Source: JARRQJ01 sp963761035
GTDB lineage: Bacteria; Pseudomonadota; Gammaproteobacteria; DRLM01
DNA: 64,000 nt
Assembly: GCA_963761035.1 (NCBI GenBank)
Contig: CAVXFH010000002.1
Coordinates: forward strand, 2,170,001-2,234,000
Reading direction: 5' to 3'
The notes below the pieces were generated by a model. The model had not been told where the DNA came from and made no database searches. It saw only the letters and a program-made list of their open reading frames with translations. This document shows, piece by piece, positions 1 to 8,471 of this stretch. The position numbers and the translations under genes are program-made. Numbering within the stretch: position 1 is the first letter of the stretch; every line of letters begins with the position of its first letter.

Positions 1-707
1 TGGAGACGCAGGGCGATCACCACGTCGACATCGCGCAGGCCCCGGCACAGGTCGTGATAGACATGCACGCCCAAGGTCTCGACCTCTTTGGGGACGAGGG
101 TCTTGGGGGCGATGATCCGCACCTCGTTGACGCCCAGCGTGGTAAGGGCGTTGATCTGGGAGCGCGCCACCCGCGAGTGTTGGATATCGCCGACGATGGC
201 CACCGTCAGCGGCGCGAACTCGCCCTTGACGCGGCGGATGGTGAACATGTCGAGCATGGCCTGGGTGGGATGGGCATGGCGTCCGTCGCCGGCGTTGATC
301 ACGTGGACGTGGGGCTGTACATGTTCAGCGATGAAGTGGGCGGCGCCGCTGTCGCCGTGGCGTACGACGAACATATCGCAGTACATGGCTTCCAGATTTT
401 GCAAGGTATCCAGCAGCGTCTCGCCTTTAACGGTGGACGAGGCGTTGATATTGACGTTGAGCACGTCCGCGGACAGGCGTTTCGCCGCCAGTTCAAAGGT
501 GACGCGGGTGCGGGTACTGGCCTCGAAGAACAGATTGACGATGGTCTTGCCGCGCAGCAAGGGGACCTTTTTAATCGTTTGTTCGGTGACGCCGGCGAAG
601 GATTCGGCAAGATCGAGGATGTCCACCAGCATGGACCGTTTAAGTCCCTCTATGCTGAGGAAGTGGCGCAGGCGCCCTTGTTCATCGAGTTGAATGTTGC
701 GCGGCAT
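1..707 (-). CDS. pyrB: Aspartate carbamoyltransferase catalytic chain (3' end outside window)
   Basis: Condenses carbamoyl phosphate with aspartate, the committed step of pyrimidine synthesis in the cytoplasm. About 235 of roughly 320 codons are visible; the C-terminal aspartate-binding part lies beyond base 1. The translation begins MPRNIQLDEQG and contains the carbamoyl-phosphate motif ASTRTR (about residues 63-68) and the HPTQ motif followed by AMLDM, both diagnostic of the family. The ATG at 705-707 is the only in-frame start that gives the usual N-terminus; a better GGAGGAG sequence further upstream serves an ATG in another frame. It lies 81 bases downstream of pyrR and is probably cotranscribed with it. 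The spacer shows no clear PyrR-type attenuator. Confidence 0.96.
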   Translation of the reverse strand, partial: MPRNIQLDEQGRLRHFLSIEGLKRSMLVDILDLAESFAGVTEQTIKKVPLLRGKTIVNLFFEASTRTRVTFELAAKRLSADVLNVNINASSTVKGETLLDTLQNLEAMYCDMFVVRHGDSGAAHFIAEHVQPHVHVINAGDGRHAHPTQAMLDMFTIRRVKGEFAPLTVAIVGDIQHSRVARSQINALTTLGVNEVRIIAPKTLVPKEVETLGVHVYHDLCRGLRDVDVVIALRL

Positions 708-788
708 AGTCGTGATGCTTTTTTTCCCTGTCCGTTTTGGCCATCGCCTGCATCTGGCGGCGCATTCTCCTCCGAGTCCCGCGCCTGC

Positions 789-1289
789 TCAAGGTGTTTG
801 TTTGACGCTCAATTGCAGGGGCGACGGCCCCGACAGTTTAACCTGTTCGTGGGCCGATAAGGTCATGACGGACCCCGATACATCCGCCTGAATCGGCAAC
901 TCCCGTCCGCCCCGGTCCACCAATACCGCCAGGAGCACGGTATCGGGACGGCCGTAATCGAATATTTCGTTTAGGGCCGCGCGGATGGTGCGGCCGGTAT
1001 AGAGCACGTCGTCCACCAGGATGATATGGCGGCCGTCCACCGTGAAGGGCAGATGGGAAGGACGCACCGCGGGATTGAGGCCGATGCGGGTGAAATCGTC
1101 GCGATAAAAGGAGATATCCAATTTACCCAGCGGTTCGTCCAGTTGCAGCAGCCGGTGCAACTGCTCCGCCACCCATACCCCACCGCTGTGAATGCCGATC
1201 ATGAGCGGATCGGCGGCGGCGCGCGCCTCAAGCTTTTGGCGGACCGCCGCCGCCATCTTCTTCAGCATGTTCTCGACGTCGTAATCCAT
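789..1289 (-). CDS. pyrR: PyrR bifunctional pyr regulator / uracil phosphoribosyltransferase
   Basis: A 166-residue type I phosphoribosyltransferase. The PRPP-binding loop VDDVLYTGRT is intact near residue 100, and the early segment GIHSGGVWVA matches PyrR. In Gram-positive bacteria PyrR binds pyr mRNA and causes attenuation; in proteobacteria the same fold next to pyrB is usually annotated as regulator and/or uracil phosphoribosyltransferase. I see no anti-antiterminator hairpin upstream of pyrB, so RNA-binding control is not supported here. It follows ruvX by 2 bases and precedes pyrB, the standard gammaproteobacterial order yqgE-ruvX-pyrR-pyrB. Length and ends look normal. Confidence 0.93.
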   Translation of the reverse strand: MDYDVENMLKKMAAAVRQKLEARAAADPLMIGIHSGGVWVAEQLHRLLQLDEPLGKLDISFYRDDFTRIGLNPAVRPSHLPFTVDGRHIILVDDVLYTGRTIRAALNEIFDYGRPDTVLLAVLVDRGGRELPIQADVSGSVMTLSAHEQVKLSGPSPLQLSVKQTP

Positions 1290-1291
1290 GG

Positions 1292-1732
1292 TCAGCGGTT
1301 GGCGCTTTGTTGAGAGAGCCAGGTTTCCAGGATGACCTGCGCGGCGATGCGGTCCAGTGCTTCCTTGGCGGCTCGGCTGTTGGGGGCGGCGCGTCCGCCC
1401 ATGCCGACCGCGATGCGTTGCGCCTCATGGGACGACAGGCGCTCGTCTATGAGATGCACGGGCAGGGCATAGCGCTGGCGCAACTGCTCGGCAAACACTT
1501 GCACTAATGCCGCCAACTCATGTTCGCCGCCATCCATACCGATGGGCAGACCCACTACCAGTTGCGCCGGGCGCCATTCCTTTATCAGGAGGCCGATGGC
1601 CGTCCAATCCGCCTGCGCGTTGTTCGCCCGCAGGGTGGCGAGCGGCCGGGCGCTGCCGGTCAGGGTTTGTCCCACCGCCACGCCGATACGCCGGGTGCCG
1701 AAGTCGAAGCCGAGTACGGTACCGTAGCTCAT
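1292..1732 (-). CDS. ruvX: Putative pre-16S rRNA nuclease RuvX/YqgF
   Basis: A 146-residue RNase H-like protein. The first strand carries the metal-binding aspartate in GFDFGTRRIGVAVG, and the later DERLSS motif is typical of YqgF. In E. coli the protein is needed for processing the 5' end of 16S rRNA; the older Holliday-resolvase annotation comes from the fold. The start codon overlaps the yqgE stop by 4 bases (ATGA arrangement), and pyrR begins 2 bases after its stop, so the three genes are almost certainly cotranscribed. Nothing about the length or the motifs is odd. Confidence 0.94.
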   Translation of the reverse strand: MSYGTVLGFDFGTRRIGVAVGQTLTGSARPLATLRANNAQADWTAIGLLIKEWRPAQLVVGLPIGMDGGEHELAALVQVFAEQLRQRYALPVHLIDERLSSHEAQRIAVGMGGRAAPNSRAAKEALDRIAAQVILETWLSQQSANR

Positions 1733-2292
1733 GCGTGACCTATCTGATCGGATAGCTGGTTGAGGTCGATGCCCATCAAGGCCGCGGCCGCCTCCCAGCG
1801 TTGTTGCCAGGGAGTGTCGAAGATGACGCGGTTATCGGCCGGACCGCACAACCAGGCGTTGTCCGCCAATTCCTGTTCCAATTGGCCCGCGCCCCAACCA
1901 GCATAGCCCAAGGCCACTAACATTTGTTTGGGGCCCGAACCGGTGGCGATGTTTTCCAGGATGTCCTTGGAGGTGGTAATCCCCAGCGCGTCACTGATGC
2001 GCAGCATGCTGTCCCACTCGCCGGCGGGGTTGTGCAGAACGAAACCGCGATCAACGTGCACCGGGCCGCCCATGTACACCGGGTTCAGGACGATATCGCT
2101 TTCCCGCGGTTTGATGTTCATTTGGCTGAGGACCTCGCCCAAGGTTAGATCCAAGGGCCGGTTGATGACGATGCCCATGGCGCCTTGGGCACTGTGCTCG
2201 CAGATGAAGGTAACCGTGCCATGAAAATTAGGGTCGGCGAGCGAAGGCATGGCGATCAGGAATTGATTGGTGAGGGAAAGGTTTTCGGTCAT
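1729..2292 (-). CDS. yqgE: YqgE/AlgH family protein
   Basis: A 187-residue member of the YqgE/AlgH family (DUF179). The N-terminus SLTNQFLIAMPSLADPNF and the internal GAMGIVINRPL and YMGGPV segments are family signatures. The molecular function is not settled; AlgH was first named as an alginate regulator in Pseudomonas. Its place immediately before ruvX is strongly conserved in gammaproteobacteria and is the best support for the call. It begins 56 bases after the tonB stop. The overlap with ruvX suggests translational coupling. Confidence 0.93.
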   Translation of the reverse strand: MTENLSLTNQFLIAMPSLADPNFHGTVTFICEHSAQGAMGIVINRPLDLTLGEVLSQMNIKPRESDIVLNPVYMGGPVHVDRGFVLHNPAGEWDSMLRISDALGITTSKDILENIATGSGPKQMLVALGYAGWGAGQLEQELADNAWLCGPADNRVIFDTPWQQRWEAAAALMGIDLNQLSDQIGHA

Positions 2293-2348
2293 GCCCGTAA
2301 TCTTCCTTGAATCCGCCAGAGCTTACAAGCGGACCGTCTTAAGCCCGG

Positions 2349-3239
2349 CTACATACCCGAGGCGAAACTGTTGTCGTTCAGGAATTGCCAGGTGCGGGTG
2401 ATATGCAGGATATCGGTGTCTTTGCGCATCTCGGGGGAGAAGGCCGCGAATGGGGCGGCCAATTTCACGATGCGGATGGCGGCGTCGTCCAGTAATTTGT
2501 AGCCCGATGAACGACGTAGTTCGATGTTGTTGACCGTGCCGTCGGAGTTGAGGGCCACATCCAGGATCAGGCTGCCGGACAGGTTTTGCCGCTTGGCCTC
2601 TTCGGGATAATTGAGGTTGCCGATGCGTTCAACCTTGTTTCGCCAAGACTCCAGGTAAGAGGCATCGCGGAAGGATTGGCTGCGCGCCGAAATATAATGT
2701 TCTCGCGGACGGCGGGAATAGGACTTGAAGGAGTCGTGCAGGTCTTCACTCAATCTGGCGATCTCCTTGCTGCGCATTACCAGTTGGGCGGCGGAGGGCA
2801 TATCGTTTTGGGGCTGGGATTTATCCTTACGCAGGTCAACGGCCTGTTCGCTCACTTGCTCCGCGGTCAGCACCTCCAGATTTTGTGCGTTTCGCGGGGG
2901 TGTGGCTTGGCGCGGCAGGCTGAGTAAATTGTTTTGCCCCGGCATGGGATAGGCTTCGGGGGCGGACCGGGCCATAGCGGGGCGAACCCGCTCCTTCACG
3001 TTGCCGTCGCCATCCTGATCGGTCTGGGCCAGATAATCGGCCTCGGTGGTCTTTTTGGGGCGGGTAGTTTGGGTGAGGATGATCTCCAGGGTAGGACTGA
3101 TCTCGCTCTTAGGCGGCTTATCGCTGATGAAAACGATCCCCAAGATCACGATACCGTGCAACACCACCGAGAAAAACAAGGTTAAGCCCAGGCGGTCGCT
3201 GGCGGTGATAAGAGTCGCTGGATGTGCGTTGGTGGTCAC
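2349..3239 (-). CDS. tonB: TonB family energy transducer
   Basis: A 296-residue inner-membrane protein spanning the periplasm. One N-terminal transmembrane helix (residues about 17-39) contains the SxxxH motif (S24, H28 in SVVLHG) that couples TonB to ExbB/ExbD. A charged linker follows, and the C-terminal TonB domain starts at NLNYPEEAKRQNLSG near residue 205. TonB delivers proton-motive energy to outer-membrane receptors. No exbB or exbD lies nearby. The start overlaps the stop of the Gx-family gene by 4 bases, placing it in the apbE group. This TonB-apbE-glutathione order recurs in gammaproteobacteria, and the specific receptor it serves cannot be told. Confidence 0.9.
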   Translation of the reverse strand: MTTNAHPATLITASDRLGLTLFFSVVLHGIVILGIVFISDKPPKSEISPTLEIILTQTTRPKKTTEADYLAQTDQDGDGNVKERVRPAMARSAPEAYPMPGQNNLLSLPRQATPPRNAQNLEVLTAEQVSEQAVDLRKDKSQPQNDMPSAAQLVMRSKEIARLSEDLHDSFKSYSRRPREHYISARSQSFRDASYLESWRNKVERIGNLNYPEEAKRQNLSGSLILDVALNSDGTVNNIELRRSSGYKLLDDAAIRIVKLAAPFAAFSPEMRKDTDILHITRTWQFLNDNSFASGM

Positions 3240-3763
3240 TGGGAGGTGATCTCGTCGCTAGGCAGCCGTTGCAGGGCCAGTTGGGTGACTATGCCGCTGG
3301 TGACGCCAAAAATGATGGCGGCGGTCATCAATAGCGGCAAGAGGTGAAACAATCCGGCGTGGGGGATGAATACCCAGTAGGCCGTAAAGAATTGCGCGTT
3401 CATATGGGCCACCGCGGCCAACAGGCTATACCCCACCGGGCCGAAGCCCCGGCCCGGTAGCCAGGCCGCGAGGCGCAATAGGGTGATACTGGCCAAGGCC
3501 CCGGCGAGACTCAGGAGAAAGGTCGGCGACAGAAAGGTGCCGATCAACAGGCTGCCAACCACCACCCGCAGCAGGGCCACCCAGGCGGCGGTAGTCCAGC
3601 CGTATTGTATCAGGGCCACGATGGTCACCACATTGGCCAGCCCCGGTTTGATACCGGGCAAGGGGCTGGGCAGGACGCTTTCAGCGATATGAATGGTAAT
3701 CGCCAGGGCAGTGAGCCAGGCGATGCGGTGATCTTGGCGCGTGGTCTGTACAGTCAAGCTCAT
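3236..3763 (-). CDS. Gx transporter family membrane protein (heptaprenyl-diphosphate synthase component I-like)
   Basis: About 175 residues with five or six hydrophobic helices. The segment PLPGIKPGLANVVTI is the hallmark of the Gx transporter family, once mis-annotated as heptaprenyl diphosphate synthase component I because of one Gram-positive member. These proteins resemble ECF-transporter S components and recur beside NusG-domain-II and ApbE genes, as here. Substrate unknown; a flavin or isoprenoid-quinone link is often guessed from context. I chose the ATG at 3763; a GTG at 3793 would add ten residues, but its AGGA sits too close to be a good ribosome site. It overlaps tonB by 4 bases. 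Confidence 0.8.
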   Translation of the reverse strand: MSLTVQTTRQDHRIAWLTALAITIHIAESVLPSPLPGIKPGLANVVTIVALIQYGWTTAAWVALLRVVVGSLLIGTFLSPTFLLSLAGALASITLLRLAAWLPGRGFGPVGYSLLAAVAHMNAQFFTAYWVFIPHAGLFHLLPLLMTAAIIFGVTSGIVTQLALQRLPSDEITSQ

Positions 3764-3833
3764 GACATGGGTGGCGTACTTTTCCGCTCTCACTCCTAAC
3801 GGCGCCGGTAGGGTTTCATTGAGGTCCCGGCGC

Positions 3834-4196
3834 TCAAAAATTTATGCTGTCGTATTGGCGGTCGCGCCCCAGTACGCTGACCATGATGCCGTTGGGCAGG
3901 CAAGCGGCCAACTCCCCGGCGTGGGACAGCCAACCGCTGTGCACACATTGTTTGCCGCGGCACGGCGAGGAGATAAATCGTACCCGTCCGTCATGGACCT
4001 CAATGAGACTGTCACCCAAGGGGCCGTGCACGGCGAAGCGGCGATTGCTGCTTAAGGGCACGATGATCTCCCGTTGCCCGCTGGCGGTGATGCGCACCGA
4101 TTCCGCCGGGCCCGCGTCGCCCCAGTAACGCGCATAAAGCCCCGGAAGCAGGGCGATAGCCGCTATCACGGCGATCCAATCGGCTTTGGTCATCAT
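3834..4196 (-). CDS. NusG domain II-containing protein
   Basis: A 120-residue protein with one N-terminal membrane helix (residues about 6-23) and a single extracytoplasmic domain. The pattern SSPCRGKQCVHSGWL followed by ACLPNGIMV near the C-terminus is characteristic of the NusG_II family, with conserved cysteines. It has no NGN or KOW transcription-factor parts and is not a NusG. Members sit next to ApbE and Gx transporter genes in many bacteria, implying a shared role in envelope redox biology, probably around flavin attachment. Its start overlaps the apbE stop by 4 bases, so the two are translationally coupled. Function is not experimentally established. Confidence 0.82.
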   Translation of the reverse strand: MMTKADWIAVIAAIALLPGLYARYWGDAGPAESVRITASGQREIIVPLSSNRRFAVHGPLGDSLIEVHDGRVRFISSPCRGKQCVHSGWLSHAGELAACLPNGIMVSVLGRDRQYDSINF

Positions 4197-5251
4197 GGGT
4201 GCCCGATTATAACAGTCGGGGGCGGATTCAGCTCGAAGTGCAGCCGCGCCGCCAGATCGGGAGTCACGTAGACCGTGCGGTCGGCGGCTACCATCATAAC
4301 CTGTTTGAGGTGCATACCGCGCACTACCGCCAGCCAGTCCTTGGGTCCGGCCACCATCAGTGCGGTGGAGGCGCCGCCACCCACGCCGCCGCCGGGATAG
4401 ATCACCGTGGCGGACATGGCGCCGTCTGGCGGGTAACCATTGCGGGGGTCGATAATGTGGTGGTAGCGCTTGCCATGGTAAATAAAGAAGCGTTCATAGT
4501 CGCCGGAGGTGAATACGCTCTCATCGCCCTGAATTTCGATGGAAGCGAGGATACCGGGTCCGCGCGGGTCGCGGATGCCGATGCGCCACGGCCGGTTGCC
4601 CTTACGGCCGATGGCGCGCAGATCGCCGCCGGCATTGACGATGGCATTGCTCACCCCGTTTTTACGCAGTTCGTCGATGGCGCGATCCACGCCGTAACTC
4701 TTTACATAGGCGCCGAAGTCCATTTGCAACGCCGGATTGCCGCTGCTGAGTTTATTGCCGTCGAAACGCAAATCGTCGAGGTTGGGGTGTTGCGCCACCA
4801 GTTTTTGAATCTCTCCAGACGATGGCGGCGGAACGGTACTGGGTCGATCATCGGCATGAAAACCCCACAGCGCTATCAATTTGCCGATGGCGGGATTGAA
4901 TAGATACCCGCTTTGCTTCGAAAGTGCCTGCGCGTCGCGTATCACCTCCACTTGGTCCGGCGCCAGCGTCACCGTCTCGCCGCGCGCCAGATGCGCGTTG
5001 ATAGCGGTGAGAGGTCCCGGTTCCCAGGCATGCCAGCGATGATGCAAACCGTAGAGAGTATGGATCACCGCCGCCGTGGCTTGTTGCGCCTTGTCATCGT
5101 CGACACCCCACAGGGTGATGTCCACCAGGGTGCCGAACACCAGGATCTGTTCCTGGTGTATCGGATCTTTATCGCGGCTGCATGCGGTGAGGGCAAGGCC
5201 ACACAACAAGACGAGCAGGCAGGCGATCTTTTTGGAAGCGGAGCACAACAT
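4193..5251 (-). CDS. apbE: FAD:protein FMN transferase (ApbE lipoprotein)
   Basis: Transfers FMN from FAD to a threonine or serine of periplasmic flavoproteins such as RnfG and NqrC. The 352-residue product starts at the ATG at 5251, giving MLCSASKKIACLLVLLCGLA and then the lipobox LTAC with lipidated Cys24. A longer frame to 5362 would run into gshB and destroy the signal peptide, so I reject it. The ApbE core is clear: NAGGDLRAIG, the DPRGPG turn and the later HHIIDPRNGYPP. It starts 19 bases after the gshB stop and overlaps the NusG-II gene. No Rnf or Nqr gene is in the window, so its flavinylation target is elsewhere. Confidence 0.94.
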   Translation of the reverse strand: MLCSASKKIACLLVLLCGLALTACSRDKDPIHQEQILVFGTLVDITLWGVDDDKAQQATAAVIHTLYGLHHRWHAWEPGPLTAINAHLARGETVTLAPDQVEVIRDAQALSKQSGYLFNPAIGKLIALWGFHADDRPSTVPPPSSGEIQKLVAQHPNLDDLRFDGNKLSSGNPALQMDFGAYVKSYGVDRAIDELRKNGVSNAIVNAGGDLRAIGRKGNRPWRIGIRDPRGPGILASIEIQGDESVFTSGDYERFFIYHGKRYHHIIDPRNGYPPDGAMSATVIYPGGGVGGGASTALMVAGPKDWLAVVRGMHLKQVMMVAADRTVYVTPDLAARLHFELNPPPTVIIGHP

Positions 5252-5270
5252 GGTGCGTCGAGTGTAAGTT

Positions 5271-6266
5271 TCAGCCGCGAGCGGAGATGTGCGTAACGCC
5301 GCGCTTTTGCTCAAGACAGGCCATGAACCGGCCGGCGATGTCCAGACCATAAAGGGCGTCAAGTTCGCGGATGCAGGTGGGGCTGGTGACGTTGATCTCG
5401 GTGAGGTAATCGCCGATCACGTCCAGTCCTACGAACAACAAACCTTTTTCTCGCAAGCGCGGGCCAACCTGGGAACAGATCCAGCGGTCGCGCTCGCTCA
5501 AGGGCACGCCGACGCCGCTGCCGCCGGCGGCGAGATTGCCGCGGGTTTCGCCCGGCGCCGGGACGCGGGCCAAGGCATGAGGGACGGGTTCGCCGTCGAT
5601 CATCAGAATCCGTTTGTCGCCGTCGCGAATCTCCGGCAGGTAACGCTGTGTCATGACGAAACGCGAACCCATCTGGGTAAGCGTCTCGATGATCACATTG
5701 ATATTGTGATCGTTGCTGTGCAGGCGAAATATGGCGTGGCCGCCCATGCCATGCAGCGGCTTGAGGATGATATCGCCGTGTTCATGAAGAAAGGCGCGGA
5801 TCTCCGCGGCGCTGCGCGTCACCAGGGTGGGCGGCGTGCATTGCGGAAACCAGGCGGTATAGAGTTTTTCATTGGCGTCGCGTAGGCTCTGCGGCTTGTT
5901 CGCTACCAATACTCCCGCCGCTTCGGCCAGTTCCAGGATTTGCGTGGCGTAGAGATATTCCATGTCCACCGGCGGATCCTTGCGCATGAGGATGACGTCC
6001 AGATCCGCCAAGGGCCGTAGTTGTTGAGCGCCGATGCGATACCAATCAGCGAGGTCGTCTTGCACGGTGAGTTCCCGCGTCCAGCCATAGGCCTGGCCGT
6101 CGCGCATCATCAGGTCGCCCATTTCCATATAGAAAATCTCCCAGCCGCGTTTTTGCGCGGCCAGCAGCATGGCGAGAGTGCTGTCTTTCTTGGGATTGAT
6201 AGTGCCTATGGGATCCATGATGACGCCGATTTCAAGCGGCGAGGAAGAGCTTGCAGGATTACTCAC
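5271..6266 (-). CDS. gshB: Glutathione synthetase
   Basis: Adds glycine to gamma-glutamylcysteine with ATP, the second step of glutathione synthesis. The 331 residues match the proteobacterial GshB of about 315-330. Visible signatures are the N-terminal IGVIMDPIGTINPKKDS, the ATP-grasp segment DIILKPLHGMGGHAIFR and the late LDVIGDYLTEINVTSPT, which supplies metal and substrate ligands. It lies 19 bases after gshA, so both glutathione enzymes are made from one transcript, and apbE follows closely. No anomaly. Confidence 0.96.
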   Translation of the reverse strand: MSNPASSSSPLEIGVIMDPIGTINPKKDSTLAMLLAAQKRGWEIFYMEMGDLMMRDGQAYGWTRELTVQDDLADWYRIGAQQLRPLADLDVILMRKDPPVDMEYLYATQILELAEAAGVLVANKPQSLRDANEKLYTAWFPQCTPPTLVTRSAAEIRAFLHEHGDIILKPLHGMGGHAIFRLHSNDHNINVIIETLTQMGSRFVMTQRYLPEIRDGDKRILMIDGEPVPHALARVPAPGETRGNLAAGGSGVGVPLSERDRWICSQVGPRLREKGLLFVGLDVIGDYLTEINVTSPTCIRELDALYGLDIAGRFMACLEQKRGVTHISARG

Positions 6267-6285
6267 GGTTTTTACTCGCTACGGG

Positions 6286-7587
6286 TCACGCATCGCTTGC
6301 TGTCGATATTTCCCGCGCCGCCGCCGCCAAGGCCAGGCGGGCGATGACACCGTAGGCGTAGAAGCGGTTGGGATGAGAGTCCGGCGCGCGATTGCGATCC
6401 GGGGTGTTGCAGCATTCGGCGAAGGCCAGCGGTTCGAAGGCCATACCCGGGGCATTGAGATTTTCATCGGGCCCGCGCCCGGTATGAATGCGATAGAAGC
6501 CACCCACCACGAAATGGTCGATCATATATACCACCGGTTCCGCCACGGCTTGGAGATTGCCCCAGGTCTCGAAGGTGTAGACTCCTTCCTGCAATATCAC
6601 CTTGGTGATTTCCTGGCCGCCCTTGCTGGCCGCCATGCGGGTTCGCTGCTTGCGGTTGAGCTCGTGAATTTCCTGAGAGGAATGCACCATCATCACCCCC
6701 ATGCCGTAGGTGCCTGCGTCGGCCTTCACGACTACGAAGGGCCGTTTATCGATGCCGAATTCATCGTATTTACGCTGGATATTGGTGATAAGGGTATCGA
6801 CGTTCTTCGCCACGCACTCTTCGCCTTCCCGTTTGGTGAAGTTGATCTCGCCGCATTGCAGGAACAGGGGATCAATAAGCCAGGGATCAATGTCGATCAA
6901 TTCGGCGAACTCATGCGCCACGCCGCGGTATTGGCTGAAGTGATTGGATTTGAGGCGATTGGACCAGCCCAGATCCAGTGGCGGCATCACGGGTTGGTCC
7001 AGTCCTTCCAGGATCGCGGGCCGACCGCCGGAGAGGTCGTTATTGAGCAGTATCGTGCAAGGCGTAAAGCCCTCCACGCCGAGCTTGGCCCCCTTGCGCA
7101 CCAGTGGGTCCAATTGCACGCTGCGACCGGAGGGCAGCCCGATCTCCGTCGGTTGTTTTATTTCCTCCAGCAGGGTGCCGATGCGCACATCAAAGCCGGC
7201 TTTGAGCAGGATGTCGCGTAGCGTTGCGACGCTTTCCAGATAAAACATATTGCGGGTATGACTTTCGGGAACCAGCAGTACCCGCGCCGCCGTAGGACAG
7301 ACTCGCTCCACCGCGGCTTGCGCGGCCTGGATACACAAGGGCATGAAAGCGGGGTTGAGATTGTTGAAGCCTGCCGGGAATAGATTGGTGTCCACCGGCG
7401 CCAGCTTGAAGCCGGCATTGCGCAGATCCACCGAGCAGTAGAACGGTGCCGGCGTCTCCAGCCATTGGCCGCGGAACCATGCCTCGATGGCCGCCTGGCG
7501 CGCCAGCAGGTGTTGCTCGATAGTGAGCAAGGGCCCGGTAAGGGCGGTAGTGAGGTGGGGAACGGCGTGCAAGTGTTCGATGCTCAT
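6286..7587 (-). CDS. gshA: Glutamate-cysteine ligase, ATP-grasp-like proteobacterial type
   Basis: Joins glutamate to cysteine with ATP, the first and limiting step of glutathione synthesis. The 433-residue sequence is not related to E. coli GshA. It matches the family known from Acidithiobacillus and other chemolithotrophic gammaproteobacteria, with segments VDLRNAGFKLAPVDTNLFP, GFNNLNP and the later VVKADAGTYGMGVM, which is an ATP-grasp-like nucleotide loop. The ATG at 7587 gives a normal N-terminus. It lies 117 bases after rsmE and 19 bases before gshB, and that pairing supports the function. The family identity is from recall of signature segments. Confidence 0.92.
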   Translation of the reverse strand: MSIEHLHAVPHLTTALTGPLLTIEQHLLARQAAIEAWFRGQWLETPAPFYCSVDLRNAGFKLAPVDTNLFPAGFNNLNPAFMPLCIQAAQAAVERVCPTAARVLLVPESHTRNMFYLESVATLRDILLKAGFDVRIGTLLEEIKQPTEIGLPSGRSVQLDPLVRKGAKLGVEGFTPCTILLNNDLSGGRPAILEGLDQPVMPPLDLGWSNRLKSNHFSQYRGVAHEFAELIDIDPWLIDPLFLQCGEINFTKREGEECVAKNVDTLITNIQRKYDEFGIDKRPFVVVKADAGTYGMGVMMVHSSQEIHELNRKQRTRMAASKGGQEITKVILQEGVYTFETWGNLQAVAEPVVYMIDHFVVGGFYRIHTGRGPDENLNAPGMAFEPLAFAECCNTPDRNRAPDSHPNRFYAYGVIARLALAAAAREISTASDA

Positions 7588-7704
7588 AGAATTACCAACA
7601 ATGCGTTACGCTACCAGAGCGGGGAGGTTTAGAGTGGTGCAATCATAGCAAATAAGTCGTGGGGATATCCTTGATTGGAACGAGGGAATGGGCGGACCGG
7701 GCTA

Positions 7705-8436
7705 TTACCGAAAATCCCCCCATGCCCCGAGCATGGCCGCCAAGGCGGCAACGGCCGCGGTCTCGGTGCGAAGAATACGCGGACCCAGCCGCAGTCCCAG
7801 ATAATTCGCGGCTTTGGCGAGCGCCAGCTCCTGATCAGAGAGGCCGCCCTCGGGCCCGATCAACAGAGTGGCGGGGCCGGCGGGTACGGAGAGTTTCGCC
7901 AGGGTATATTCGCCATCGGGATCCAGCGCCAACCGTAATCCCGTGCCGGGCGTCGCCAGCCACTGCGCGAGGGTGGTGGGCATATCGACTTGCGGGATAC
8001 GGTTGCGGCCGCATTGCTCGCAGGCGCTGGTCACTACCCCTCGCCAATGTTCGACCCGTTGTGTCAAACGCTCGCCGTTGATGTGCACGCCGCAGTGTTT
8101 CGTGAACAGCGGAATGATCCGACTTACCCCCAGCTCCACTGATTTTTGAATGGCGAAATCCATACGCTCGCCGCGCGAGATGCCCTGCGCCAGCCATAAC
8201 TGCAAGGGCGGTTCGCGCTCTTTATCGTGAAAGACGCCGACGTCGACCGTGACGCGGCGTTTGTCGATAGCGGTAATGGTCGCTTCAAATTCCCCGCCGC
8301 CGCCGTTGAACAGAATCAGCGGCGCGCCCGGCGGCAGACGCAATACGCGCGCTACATGATTGGCGGCCTCGTTACTCAATTCGATGCGGCAGCCACTGGT
8401 TAACTCTGTGGAATCGTAGATGCGGGGAATGCGCAT
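7705..8436 (-). CDS. rsmE: 16S rRNA (uracil1498-N3)-methyltransferase
   Basis: Methylates U1498 in the 30S decoding site using SAM. The 243-residue protein has the N-terminal PUA-like part beginning MRIPRIYDS and a C-terminal SPOUT knot with the diagnostic LLIGPEGGLSDQE and LGPRILRTETA segments. It starts 35 bases after the bioA stop and is followed at 117 bases by gshA; the rsmE-gshB neighbourhood is conserved in gammaproteobacteria. Being a SAM user, it sits in the same run as metK and ahcY. No odd features. Confidence 0.95.
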   Translation of the reverse strand: MRIPRIYDSTELTSGCRIELSNEAANHVARVLRLPPGAPLILFNGGGGEFEATITAIDKRRVTVDVGVFHDKEREPPLQLWLAQGISRGERMDFAIQKSVELGVSRIIPLFTKHCGVHINGERLTQRVEHWRGVVTSACEQCGRNRIPQVDMPTTLAQWLATPGTGLRLALDPDGEYTLAKLSVPAGPATLLIGPEGGLSDQELALAKAANYLGLRLGPRILRTETAAVAALAAMLGAWGDFR

Positions 8437-8471
8437 TTAAAGGGGTTATCCGTGTCGAATCCAGACTAGCT

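Noticed and set aside
708..788. PyrR-type attenuator between pyrR and pyrB
   Set aside because: No binding-loop consensus, antiterminator or T-run hairpin is visible.
5252..5362. Upstream extension of apbE
   Set aside because: It would overlap gshB and put a non-signal sequence before the lipoprotein signal peptide.
6169..7221. 350-codon plus-strand open frame
   Set aside because: Antisense shadow of gshB and gshA.
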